Shown here piece by piece: positions 51,946 through 60,596 of a DNA stretch of 64,000 nucleotides; the first letter of the stretch is position 1, and each line of letters opens with the position of its first letter. Under the pieces are notes generated by a model that was not told the origin of the DNA, did no database searches, and worked only from the letters and a program-made list of their open reading frames with translations. This DNA comes from Mantamonas sphyraenae (Eukaryota; CRuMs; Mantamonadidae): contig JAPMXV010000042.1 of NCBI GenBank assembly GCA_026936335.1, positions 124,001-188,000 of the forward strand. The letters run 5' to 3'. The position numbers and the translations under genes are program-made.

Positions 51946-53221
51946 CTACGGCCTGTACACCTTGATGGGAAACTCCTCGGTGACAATGTAGCCGTTGGTA
52001 AAGGTGACGATGAGGTTGATGAGAAACTCGATGCGGAAGGAACGAGTGGCAATGGACGGGGCGATGAAGATCCTGGGCAGGATCATAAACAGAGGGATGG
52101 ACAAGCCTGTGCACACGTTGCCCACTGCCACTTGGATGGATTGAACCTCTGTGCTTTCCCTGGCCTGGGCCTCACCGTTGCCACACGTCTCACAACGCAC
52201 AAGCTGCAGTTCGATGGAACGGATCTCCGCCTCGCACTCCTCAATGACCACCTCGCCCGTCACAGGCTCGTTGATGGCACACAGAAGCGTGTCAAAGCTC
52301 CCTGTGATCTTAAAGTTGGGGATTTTGTCCTTGTTGCCCTCAGAGACGTTCTCAATGGTGCCCGGGGTGATCTCAAACGGCACCTCCTCGCTCTCCAGCT
52401 CCTCACCACTGGGGATCTCCACCAGGAACTCCACAGAGTCGTCCAGATCCCGCGAGAACATCGATCGTTTCATCTCGGCGTTGATTTGGTACACAGAGTT
52501 GACAAACACGCCGTGGTACGTTTCCAACAGCGGAACCTCCTCCGTTGCCTCCAGCGGGAATTCAAACGGGATCTGGGTCACTCCATCGGGAAGCTTGCCT
52601 GCCTGCAGCACCTCCAAGTCGTATCGGATCATCGTCACGGGCTTCAGTGAGTTGTAGAATGCCTCAAACAGACCTGCACACACGTAGGGGGGGGTCGGGT
52701 GTCAGCACCATCTCTGTGTCCAGGGTCACCCTGTGTGTGTGTGTGTGTTGCATGGCAGCCTTGTGTTGTCTGTGCGTCTCACACACATGTACATGTGTGC
52801 GGTGTGCATGTGGCTGTGCCCACTCGCCGAAGCGTTTGCATGCACGGGTAGGTGTGCCGCAAAAGGGGAAGCCCAGGGGAGAGGGCCTTTGGGTACACAC
52901 ACCCCTGCCACACGACGCCATGGGACCACACACACTGCCACAGGGGCATGCACAGGCACATGGATCGCAAACAAGGGACATGGGCTCAACGGGGGCTGGG
53001 GTCACAGAAGGGGTTGCAAAGGACAAAGGCAAAGCGGAGAGGTGGGGAGGGAACGCACCGACCGACTTGGCACTGAGATGAAGACCCACAGTGCCCTCCA
53101 GGGTCATGGTGATTCCCTGGTGGCTCATGGTGCCGTCGCTGGTGACCTTGATGACACCTTCGATGACATCACCCGGGTTGTACACTTTGTCTACCCTCTT
53201 GAGGATGATTTCCATCGACAT
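51946..53221 (-). CDS. VPS26C: VPS26C (DSCR3), retriever complex subunit
   Basis: The arrestin-fold subunit of the retriever complex (VPS35L-VPS26C-VPS29), which recycles cargo from endosomes with the CCC complex. Two exons, 53221-53059 and 52673-51946, are separated by a 385-nt intron, the longest here. The product is 296 residues (human 297). VDKVYNPGDVIEGVIKVTS, HQGITMTLEGTVGLHLSAKS, GLFEAFYNSLKPVTMI, FEFPLEATEEVPLLETYHGV and IRSIELQLVRCETCGNGEAQ match DSCR3 (for example LSAKSVGVFEAFYNSVKP and RSVELQLVRVETCG) rather than VPS26A/B. The C-terminal strand is EEFPIKVYRP. Its start is 58 nt from the divergent FPP synthase start. The intron contains CA repeats on the sense strand. Confidence 0.94.
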
Positions 53222-53279
53222 TTTCGGGGAAGGCGTTTCAGTTTCGCTGCCTGAGCCACCGCAACACCCACTCGTGAAA
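53222..53279. promoter_or_regulatory. Candidate bidirectional promoter (VPS26C / FPPS)
   Basis: 58 nt between divergent start codons. The sequence is GC-rich around TTTCGGGGAAGGCG and shows no TATA box. Confidence 0.4.
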
Positions 53280-54698
53280 ATGGACTCGCTGAAGCGCATT
53301 GACACCATCCTGTCGCACGTGACGGCGGCACCTTGTGCCTCCTCGTCGTCGTCGTCGTCTTCCTCTTCCTCCTCGTCCTCCTCGGCCTCTGCAGCCAAGG
53401 CGGCCGCCAAGAAAGAGAAGGACGACTTCCTGGCGGTGTACGAGATCCTCCGTCAGGAGATTGTGGACGATCTGCCCAACTACGAGATGCCCGAGGATGC
53501 TGTGGCATGGGTGCATCGTGTAGGTTGCGTTCTGTGTGATCCATCCCTTGTGTCTGTGTGTGTCCGTTCATCCTTGGTGCCTCGGGTTTCTCACTCGTCA
53601 TGCGGTCCGTTCCCCTCCCCAACCACCCCTCTGCACCCACCCACACACACACAGATGCTGGACTACACTTGTCCCACTGGTAAACTCAACCGTGGTCTGT
53701 CTGTGGTCAGCACCTACGAGATCCTGTTGGGACGCAAGGCCACCTACGTGGAGCGATTCCAGGCCAATGTGCTGGGTTGGTGTGTCGAGTTTGTAAGTTG
53801 CAGCCTCGCATGCACACCACCACACCACCACACCACCACACACACACACACACACAACACATGCACACACACACATCACACACACATCACACACACATCA
53901 CTGACACACCACCGACACGCGTTGCCGCAGCTGCAAGCGTTCTTCCTGATTGCGGACGACATCATGGACGAGAGCATCACGCGTCGTGGAAAGGCGTGCT
54001 GGTACAAGGTGGACGGAGTGGATACGATTGCCATCAACGATTCGTTCATTGTGGAGTCTGTGATCTACAAGCTGCTGAAGCGCTACTTCCGCAACGAGAA
54101 GTGCTATGTGCACCTGTTGGAGCTGTTCCATGAGGTGACCTACCAGACGGAGTTGGGCCAGCTGTTGGACCTGACCAGCACCGACATGAAGCTGTTCAGC
54201 ATCGATCGCTACAAGCTCATTGTCAAGTACAAGACGGCCTTCTACTCCTTCTACCTGCCCGTGGCTCTGGCGTACCGCATGCTGGGCATCGAGAGTGAAG
54301 AGGCATACGCCGAGGCATTGGCCATCCTGCTGGAGATGGGCGAGTACTTCCAGGTCCAGGACGACTACCTGGACTGTTTCGGTGACCCCAAGGTCATTGG
54401 CAAGATTGGCACGGACATCGAAGACAACAAGTGTGGTTGGCTGTCCTGCCAGGCCATGATGCGTGTCAACGCTCGTCAGCGTCGTGTCATGGAGCAGAAC
54501 TACGCCCAGAAGGACCCGCGCAAGGTGGCCAAGATCAAGGAGCTGTACCGTGAGCTCAAGTTGGAGGACTTGTACCATGAGTACGAGGAGGAGAGCTACC
54601 GACGGGTCAACGCCATGATTGAAGCTGTCAAGCATGTGCCCGAGGCAAAGGAGGCCTTTACCGTCTTTCTCCACCGCATCTACAAGCGCAGCAAGTGA
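53280..54698 (+). CDS. FDPS: Farnesyl diphosphate synthase
   Basis: Condenses IPP with DMAPP and GPP to make farnesyl diphosphate, the precursor of sterols and prenyl groups. Three exons (53280-53519, 53655-53792 and 53931-54698) flank GT-AG introns of 135 and 138 nt, all phase 0. The product is 381 residues. Seen in order: CPTGKLNRGLSVVSTYEILL, QAFFLIADDIMDESITRRGK (first aspartate-rich motif DDxxD, preceded by the chain-length FF pair), KYKTAFYSFYLPVALAY, then FQVQDDYLDCFGDP (second motif). IYKRSK at the C-terminus matches the basic end of eukaryotic FPPS. An insert of 15 serines near residue 21 lies in a leader of about 45 residues ahead of the catalytic fold. The second intron is built largely of CA/CAC repeats. 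The product could feed sterol synthesis, where the cycloeucalenol isomerase above acts. Confidence 0.96.
   Translation: MDSLKRIDTILSHVTAAPCASSSSSSSSSSSSSSSASAAKAAAKKEKDDFLAVYEILRQEIVDDLPNYEMPEDAVAWVHRVGCVLCDPSLVSVCVRSSLVPRVSHSSCGPFPSPTTPLHPPTHTQMLDYTCPTGKLNRGLSVVSTYEILLGRKATYVERFQANVLGWCVEFVSCSLACTPPHHHTTTHTHTHNTCTHTHHTHITHTSLTHHRHALPQLQAFFLIADDIMDESITRRGKACWYKVDGVDTIAINDSFIVESVIYKLLKRYFRNEKCYVHLLELFHEVTYQTELGQLLDLTSTDMKLFSIDRYKLIVKYKTAFYSFYLPVALAYRMLGIESEEAYAEALAILLEMGEYFQVQDDYLDCFGDPKVIGKIGTDIEDNKCGWLSCQAMMRVNARQRRVMEQNYAQKDPRKVAKIKELYRELKLEDLYHEYEEESYRRVNAMIEAVKHVPEAKEAFTVFLHRIYKRSK
53817..53910 (+). repeat. CAC/CA repeat tract in FPPS intron 2
   Basis: Degenerate CACCA and CA repeats fill about two thirds of the 138-nt intron on the sense strand, just ahead of the acceptor gttgccgcag. 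Confidence 0.9.
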
Positions 54699-54762
54699 GC
54701 AGCAGCACACCACCACACAACCCCACCATCCCACTCCCTACAACCAATCCCCACAACCACAA

Positions 54763-56514
54763 TCACACCACAGCCAATGCAGATGAGTGTACACCTTCTC
54801 CTCCCGTTGTGTCGTTGTTCGTGCCAACTTCCTCGTCAAACGCGGCCAGGGCACGACGTCGTCGGGATGCCTTCTCAGCAACGACCTGTGCATCGAGAAG
54901 CACACGGGCCACCCTCTTGCGCTGTTGGTTGATGACATACGTAAACTGGATGCAGAAACTGACGGCCAGGATCACACAGGCATACAGGAAGAAGGCCTTG
55001 ATGGTCACTGCACCTGGTTTCAGAGCCAACACGGTCGGAGAGAGACGCTCGATGCCAATGGAATCCTCATAGAGCAGAAATTGGGCAATGGAAGTGGCAA
55101 TGGGCACAATGGACGCTGAGGACAACATCAGGGTGGCCCAAATCACAAACGCCCTCATCCATCCGGCGAAAAAGTCGTCCATGCCATCCTTGAGGCCCAC
55201 CACACGAGGCATGGCACACGTGCACTCCAGCGGTTGGACCTCCTGTCGACGTCGATCGGCAACCATGCGTTCCAGCTGGGTGCGAAAGGCGCCCAGGTGA
55301 GCATTCATCGCCTCCGGTCCATTTCGTCGTGCAAAGTACGGATAGCGCCCGTAGTTGTGCTGGTATTCCAGTTCATACATGACACCGGAGAGCAGGTCGT
55401 GGTCACTGCGCACGCGGTCGTCACTGAGCACCCCCCACCGCACAAACATGGTGAATGAGATGATTGGGAAACAGGCAGCAAAGAAGGAGGCCATGGACAT
55501 GCCCACCAGGAATGCCAACACCCGTCCCGTTCTCCTCTTGATGCGTTTGTAGTCCTCGGGGAGACACCGCACCCAGCGCTCTCTCCAATCGTACGTGTAG
55601 ATGAACTCAACGATGTCGTAGGAGAATTCGAGGATGAGAAAGAGGATGAGACCGAGGAAGGCAAGGATGAAGCGGATGTAGTAGGGCCAGAGGAAGATGG
55701 TGAAGTACAGCTGGGAGGTGTCCAGGAAGAAGACAAAGGCCAGGGAGAAGAGGAGGAGAACGTCGAAGCTCATGGCGGTGACACTCAGCCACACTTTGCT
55801 GCGGTAGAACTTGTCGATTCCCAACACATATGTTTTGGAGATGATCTGGAGCAGGGAGATGGTGATGGATATGGTTGCCACGGTGTCGAATTCAGCCAAC
55901 TGCAGCTGAACGTAGAACTGCAACACACTCTGGGGAATGCTCTCAAACACGGTTTCCACAAACAGACCACTCTCTCGCTTGGCCCTGCGCACGAGGGCAT
56001 CGTACACCTCGCGGTTGTGCTTGCTGGTCGTTTTCACTTCCAGATCGTACCCTTCCAGCTGCTTGGCCCGCTCCGTGGCAGCCTCCTGGCCTGACTGCGT
56101 GTACATGGGCCATCCCTTGGCATACCGTTCGGGGATGTAGTTGATGACCCACACGTAGAAGGGGAGCACAGGTGACACCAGCGTCATCACCGCAAGGCGG
56201 AACTCGTAGGTGTCCTTGGTGATGCCCCCGTAGCTCCTTCGCATCCAATCCTCTTCCCAGTACTTGCGTGTGTACTTGCGATAGTCGTGTACAACGATGT
56301 AGCACACAATGAGCGAGCCCACAGGTGTCACCAGGAAGAACACCAGGGAGAGTGTGGCCCACTCCGTAAACCCTCGTTCAAAGTACACCAGCAGCACCAT
56401 CAGGTCTGTGGTGATGTCCAGCAGATACAGGAGAGGCGTGGAGATATCCACCAACACTCCCAGGAAGGAGAACAATCGCGTCTCCGCCGTCTCTGATGCG
56501 TTCTTGCCGCTCAT
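54763..56514 (-). CDS. XK-related (XKR-like) polytopic membrane protein
   Basis: A single exon of 583 residues with roughly eight to ten hydrophobic segments, two of them near the C-terminus (WATLMLSSASIVPIATSIAQ, AFFLYACVILAVSFCIQFTY). The N-terminal half has YLLDITTDLMVLLVYF and, at about residue 190, GLFVETVFESIPQSVLQFYV. The latter matches the strongly conserved XK-family segment (E-x-x-PQ-x-x-LQ-Y). XKR proteins in animals are phospholipid scramblases or partners of VPS13-type lipid-transfer proteins, in the plasma membrane or ER. There is no obvious caspase-type cleavage site, but such sites are short and were not searched carefully. The C-tail is basic then acidic. The start is 53 nt from the divergent MAGOH start; the stop converges on FPPS, 64 nt apart. 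Confidence 0.65.
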   Translation of the reverse strand: MSGKNASETAETRLFSFLGVLVDISTPLLYLLDITTDLMVLLVYFERGFTEWATLSLVFFLVTPVGSLIVCYIVVHDYRKYTRKYWEEDWMRRSYGGITKDTYEFRLAVMTLVSPVLPFYVWVINYIPERYAKGWPMYTQSGQEAATERAKQLEGYDLEVKTTSKHNREVYDALVRRAKRESGLFVETVFESIPQSVLQFYVQLQLAEFDTVATISITISLLQIISKTYVLGIDKFYRSKVWLSVTAMSFDVLLLFSLAFVFFLDTSQLYFTIFLWPYYIRFILAFLGLILFLILEFSYDIVEFIYTYDWRERWVRCLPEDYKRIKRRTGRVLAFLVGMSMASFFAACFPIISFTMFVRWGVLSDDRVRSDHDLLSGVMYELEYQHNYGRYPYFARRNGPEAMNAHLGAFRTQLERMVADRRRQEVQPLECTCAMPRVVGLKDGMDDFFAGWMRAFVIWATLMLSSASIVPIATSIAQFLLYEDSIGIERLSPTVLALKPGAVTIKAFFLYACVILAVSFCIQFTYVINQQRKRVARVLLDAQVVAEKASRRRRALAAFDEEVGTNNDTTGGEGVHSSALAVV

Positions 56515-56567
56515 TTCCCTTGCGCTCGCGCGCGCACCCGTTCATCATCACTCCTGACTCGTCCGGC
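56515..56567. promoter_or_regulatory. Candidate bidirectional promoter (XKR-like / MAGOH)
   Basis: 53 nt between divergent start codons, beginning with a CGCTCGCGCGCGCACC GC-rich core. No TATA box is seen. Confidence 0.4.
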
Positions 56568-57132
56568 ATGTCTAGGCTCCGAAACGACAGCGACGAGTTC
56601 TACTGCCGCTTTTAGTGAGTTGTGTGTAGGGGGGGGTTGAGGGGTGGGGACGGCATGGCTGGCTGGCCGGAGGGCGAAGAGGGTGATGCTGACACACGGC
56701 ACGCTGCCCCCGTGTCCGCCCCCCCACAGCTCGGGAAAGCGAAAGGGCGGCGAATTCATGGAGGTGGAGGTTTGGGACAGTGGCAGGATCCGCTATGCCA
56801 ACAATTCATTCGTGGGGGGCAAGGACATGATCCGCAAGGAGCTGAACGTGTCGTCGTTGGTGCTCGACACGCTCAAGGAGCTCGTGCGCACCTCCAAAGT
56901 GATGGAATGTGACGACAGCTCATGGCCCTCGCCCAGCGACACCATCCAAGAGCTGGAGGTTGTCTTGGATGGCGCCCACGTCTGCTTCCTCACCGAGAAG
57001 CTGCGCTCCGTCCTGGACATCTCTCGCAGCAACGACGCAGATGGTCTGGCCACCTTTTTCTACGCCTCACAGGACATTCTCACCTTTGTACTGGACCTCA
57101 TCACCGTACACTTCAAGGTCAAGCCAGTGTGA
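56568..57132 (+). CDS. MAGOH: Mago nashi homologue, exon-junction complex core
   Basis: MAGOH pairs with Y14 in the exon-junction complex deposited on spliced mRNAs. Two exons, 56568-56614 and 56730-57132, flank a 115-nt intron (gtgagt...ccacag); the product is 149 residues (human 146). FYCRFYSGKRKGGEFMEVEV spans the junction and corresponds to the human [78 protein letters not shown] and the end LDLITVHFKVKPV match the family closely. The short first exon MSRLRNDSDE gives the start. Its presence fits a genome with many introns. The stop is 88 nt from the convergent TRIM-like gene. Confidence 0.97.
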
Positions 57133-57220
57133 TGTGAGGTTGGGTGGGCGTGGTGATGTATGTAGAAATTTTGATTCATGAGCGAATTTATGTGGTTTTG
57201 TGGTTTGTGTGATTTGTGTT

Positions 57221-59227
57221 TCAATCAAATTTTCCACTGTAAAACGCAAGCAAATCTTCCTGCTTGATGGAACCGGTTGACGATGGAGATGAGACGCCCA
57301 CAGCCCGTGCATCGTTGCTCGATGTGTCCTTTGCAGATTGCCCCAACGAGGAGATACGGCCAAGCAGCTCGTCAAAGTCGGGAAACTCGAGCGGAGCTGC
57401 TGCCGTTGGTGCCTCACCACCTTCCACTTCCTGCGGCTGCGTGACCTGCTGTTCCAATGCCTGGGCGCACCGCTCAAGCAGCGGGGCTACCTGCAACTGA
57501 ACCACAGGGGGACACTGGTCCACACAGCTGTCTGCAAAGAAGGCCAAGCGTGCGGCCTGCTGCGTTTGCTGCTGTTGCACTTGCCCATCATCCCCGCTCT
57601 CCTGCGTCCTGTTGCGCTGCTTCTCGTCATGGCCCTTCTCCACATCGCGCACAAGCTGGTCGAACCTTGCGTTGACTGCATCCAGCAGCTGGCGCCTGCG
57701 TGCTTCAATGCTGTCCAACACGGCTTTGTTGTGAAGCTGCCTTGCGTGGTGAGCCTGGCTGAGCAGCTGCGCGTTGGCACACACAGCGTCTGCCATCCGT
57801 TGTGCCTCTGTCGACACAGAGTGTAGGCGTTGTCTCACGTCCACGCCAGCCTCCTCCAACGAGACAAAGCGATGCTGGAGATGTGCGGTGGACTGAGGAC
57901 CCAGCAAGCAGTCGCGGCAAAGCAGCATTCCATCCTCGTAGCAGAAGTACGCCAGCTGGTCGTCATGGAAAGGACACAGGCTGGTCTGGTGCTTGTGCAC
58001 ATGTGCCTTGGCATTGCTTGCCTGGGTGTGTCTCTTGAGTGCACTTGTCACGTGCGATGCCTTGAAGCAGCCTGTACAGATGGCCTCTGCACACTGTCGA
58101 CACCACGACCGTGTCTTCTTCTCACACACTGTGCATCTCTCCTCCTCTTCCTCATCCTCATCCTCATCCTCCTCATCCTCACTCTCATCATCCTCACTCT
58201 CACTTTCACTCTCACTCTCACTCTCACTCACACCCTCCCCATCCTCCTCATCTGTGGATCCATTGCCCCCCTTGCCACTCCTCCTCCTCCTCCTTCCCCT
58301 CTTGCTCTTTTTCATCCTGTGTCTCTCCTGACGACGTTGCTTGCGTCCCAAGGGTGTGTCCAGCAAGGGGTTTGCAGGAAGAGCCTGCAGGCCGCTCTCC
58401 GGCACCCGCGTGCTCTGACGACACGCTGGACACTCCACGCCTGTGTGTTTCACTGATTGGGTGATGCAATCCATGCACATGCTGTGCAAACAATCCAGCA
58501 GACGCAGCGCTGTGGTCTCTTCTTGTCGTCCACCACAGTGGAAACACGTGCTGCTTGCGAGCCCAATCGTTCGAGCAAACCGCACATGGTTGCGTGCCCC
58601 TGCATACACTTCCACTGTCTCCACTCCATTCGCCACCATTCTTGTCATTCCACTCATCATCCTCTTCATCTGCCCCCCCTCTTCCTCCTCCTCCTCCTCC
58701 TCCTGAGCCGCTTCCTCTTCCTCCCTGCGTTTCCTCCTTTGTCTCCGCCTCCTTTCCCTCTCCCTCTCCCTCTCCTCCTCCTTCGCTCTCTCTCGTTCCC
58801 TCTCCCGTTCCTTCTTTGCCTCCTTTCCCCCCTTGTGTGCCTCTTTCGGGCTTACCCCTCGTCTACCGCGCATGCCGGGGTCCTGCCTCTGCCCAAACCA
58901 ACCTGGCCCCCGTTGTGCACGCATGTGCAACATGGCATGCACCTCCTGCACAGGAGACCGTCGCACAGGTGTCACCCTTGTCCCATGGCCACTCCCACTC
59001 TCGGATGGTGGTGTGGGCGAGGATTGCAGGAACCGTTCGATGTGTTCCCGCTTGTGTTCCACCTCCTCTTGCCACGCCTCCTGCGATGAATCACGTGACC
59101 ACGTCGACACCGTTTGTTCATGTGCCACCTCGTCTACCACCACCACCTCCTCCTCCTCCTCTTGTTCTTCTTCGTCCACCACCTCCTCCTTCTCTGCCAC
59201 GACGGTGTTGTTGCTGCTGGATTCCAT
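57221..59227 (-). CDS. TRIM-like RING / B-box / coiled-coil protein
   Basis: A single exon of 668 residues from ATG 59227. An in-frame ATG at 59320 would overlap the upstream gene's stop and adds only basic low complexity, so it was not used. The first 220 residues are disordered: Glu/Val-rich, then long RE/KE charge repeats. A C3HC4-type RING follows (CFHCGGRQEETTALRLLDCL, then HSMCMDCI and VECPACR). After a Lys/Arg- and SE-rich spacer come two B-boxes: CTVCEKKTRSWCRQCAEAIC (B-box 1) and SLCPFHDDQLAYFCYEDGML, then LCRDC (B-box 2). A coiled coil follows (LHNKAVLDSIEARRRQLLDA). There is no C-terminal SPRY or NHL domain; the protein ends DLLAFYSGKFD. This is the RBCC arrangement, suggesting a ubiquitin or SUMO ligase; the substrate is unknown. 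Confidence 0.85.
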   Translation of the reverse strand: MESSSNNTVVAEKEEVVDEEEQEEEEEVVVVDEVAHEQTVSTWSRDSSQEAWQEEVEHKREHIERFLQSSPTPPSESGSGHGTRVTPVRRSPVQEVHAMLHMRAQRGPGWFGQRQDPGMRGRRGVSPKEAHKGGKEAKKERERERERAKEEERERERERRRRQRRKRREEEEAAQEEEEEEEEGGQMKRMMSGMTRMVANGVETVEVYAGARNHVRFARTIGLASSTCFHCGGRQEETTALRLLDCLHSMCMDCITQSVKHTGVECPACRQSTRVPESGLQALPANPLLDTPLGRKQRRQERHRMKKSKRGRRRRRSGKGGNGSTDEEDGEGVSESESESESESEDDESEDEEDEDEDEEEEERCTVCEKKTRSWCRQCAEAICTGCFKASHVTSALKRHTQASNAKAHVHKHQTSLCPFHDDQLAYFCYEDGMLLCRDCLLGPQSTAHLQHRFVSLEEAGVDVRQRLHSVSTEAQRMADAVCANAQLLSQAHHARQLHNKAVLDSIEARRRQLLDAVNARFDQLVRDVEKGHDEKQRNRTQESGDDGQVQQQQTQQAARLAFFADSCVDQCPPVVQLQVAPLLERCAQALEQQVTQPQEVEGGEAPTAAAPLEFPDFDELLGRISSLGQSAKDTSSNDARAVGVSSPSSTGSIKQEDLLAFYSGKFD

Positions 59228-59300
59228 TGCCACCCGCTTCGCCCCTCCCCTCCCCCTCCTCCTCCTTCTCTCTCTCTCTCTCTTCCACTGTGCTTGCCTC

Positions 59301-60542
59301 CTACATGGCCACGTAATCATTGGTTCCCATGGCCTCCTTCTTCATGGCATACGCCTGGATGGCTTTGACGTCACTGACTCGTCGCATGTCCACAAAGGGA
59401 TCCACATCGTCGAGGAGGGAGTCTCCCATGGTGTCGTCGTGTTGATAGGTCCCAATGCCCTCTCTACATAGTCCACTGTGTTCCAGCTTGCGCATGGAGC
59501 GCACCCCTTTGTAAAAGGTTTCGCAGCCCATGTACAGCACCCACAGTTGGCCCCATGCACTTTCGGGGGGAGTGCGTGACGGCATGAGCCCACCTGGCAT
59601 GAGGACCAACACCACATACCACACCTGACGCACCAGAGTGACGATGTAGATGTACCAGACAGCCAGGAGCGAACGGAGACCCATCACCAGTTGCTCCTTG
59701 CGTTGCACATGGTCACGAACCCCTGGGGCAGTGACCATCAAATACACGGAACGACACGAGTGAAGCACCAGTTCCAGACTGGCAAACATGACACACAGGG
59801 CCCACACGGCGTTGCACAGCAACAACACACCTCCCACCTTGACTGCCACATACCACACGTACACCACACACACACTCCACACCCGCTTCATCCTACTCTT
59901 CTCCTTTCCGTAACGACGGTGTCGTGTGACCCGGAAGAACGGCAGGCACGGGAGTGTGGACGTGCCCAGAATCACAAGGGCAATGCTGTAGCCCAACACC
60001 GTCGCAAAGGGGCTCCATGGGCACCGGTGCACCTCGGTGAACCGATACACTCCGTTGCCCCCGGCGCCGTGTTGCGGTGCATAGCACCATTTGCCCACTC
60101 GGTACGCCATCATCCAGCGCGGGAAACACTGGCCGCTGGCGTCCTGACCAAACCCCTCGATTTTAAACAACGGGTCCGGGTCCGGTTGGCTCTTGTTCAC
60201 AAACTCACTCTCTGTGACGTCGACCAGCCCCTTGTCCAGACAGTAGAAGCATGACGGGTGTGGGTTCTTGCTATCCGGTTCCAGCCACGGGAACTGCGCT
60301 GAAACACACCCGCTGCAGTCATCCATGGGGTCAAACTGTTCGCAGAAATCCAATTCGTCCTGCTTCGTATGTGCTGGTTCACCACTGATGGCTGACCAGG
60401 TGGGGAACGTGCGTGCAGACACGCTCCAGGCCACCAAAAGAGCCACCCACACAACCCTCCACGCCACACTTTTTCCACGCCGCGACAAGAACATGATGAT
60501 TGTCCACACCGGCGCAACCCCTCCCTTCCCTCTCAATTTCAT
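59301..60542 (-). CDS. Unknown membrane protein with Cys-rich lumenal domain
   Basis: A single exon of 413 residues, not recognised. A hydrophobic N-terminal segment (SVAWRVVWVALLVAWSVSAR) looks like a signal peptide with cleavage near residue 44. A domain of about 130 residues with paired cysteines follows (FCEQFDPMDDCSGCVSAQFP, CFYCLDKG, WCYAPQ, HRCPW), likely extracellular or lumenal. It also holds an NKS glycosylation sequon. Three or four membrane segments come next: LGYSIALVILGTSTLPCLPF, VCVVYVWYVAVKVGGVLLLC and LLAVWYIYIVTLVRQVWYVV. A cytosolic tail follows with acidic DDVDPFVDM. The stop is 73 nt before the TRIM-like start. The Cys pattern DC-x-x-C...C-x-x-C resembles small PSI-like or growth-factor-like modules, but I cannot name it. 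Confidence 0.65.
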   Translation of the reverse strand: MKLRGKGGVAPVWTIIMFLSRRGKSVAWRVVWVALLVAWSVSARTFPTWSAISGEPAHTKQDELDFCEQFDPMDDCSGCVSAQFPWLEPDSKNPHPSCFYCLDKGLVDVTESEFVNKSQPDPDPLFKIEGFGQDASGQCFPRWMMAYRVGKWCYAPQHGAGGNGVYRFTEVHRCPWSPFATVLGYSIALVILGTSTLPCLPFFRVTRHRRYGKEKSRMKRVWSVCVVYVWYVAVKVGGVLLLCNAVWALCVMFASLELVLHSCRSVYLMVTAPGVRDHVQRKEQLVMGLRSLLAVWYIYIVTLVRQVWYVVLVLMPGGLMPSRTPPESAWGQLWVLYMGCETFYKGVRSMRKLEHSGLCREGIGTYQHDDTMGDSLLDDVDPFVDMRRVSDVKAIQAYAMKKEAMGTNDYVAM

Positions 60543-60596
60543 GCCATGCGCAATAATGGAACAGTCTTTATGGACATCACACAGACACTGACACGG

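Noticed and set aside
59228-59320. Upstream ATG (59320) for the TRIM-like gene
   Set aside because: It lies upstream of, and overlaps, the stop of the neighbouring gene and adds only Arg-rich low complexity. ATG 59227 avoids the overlap.
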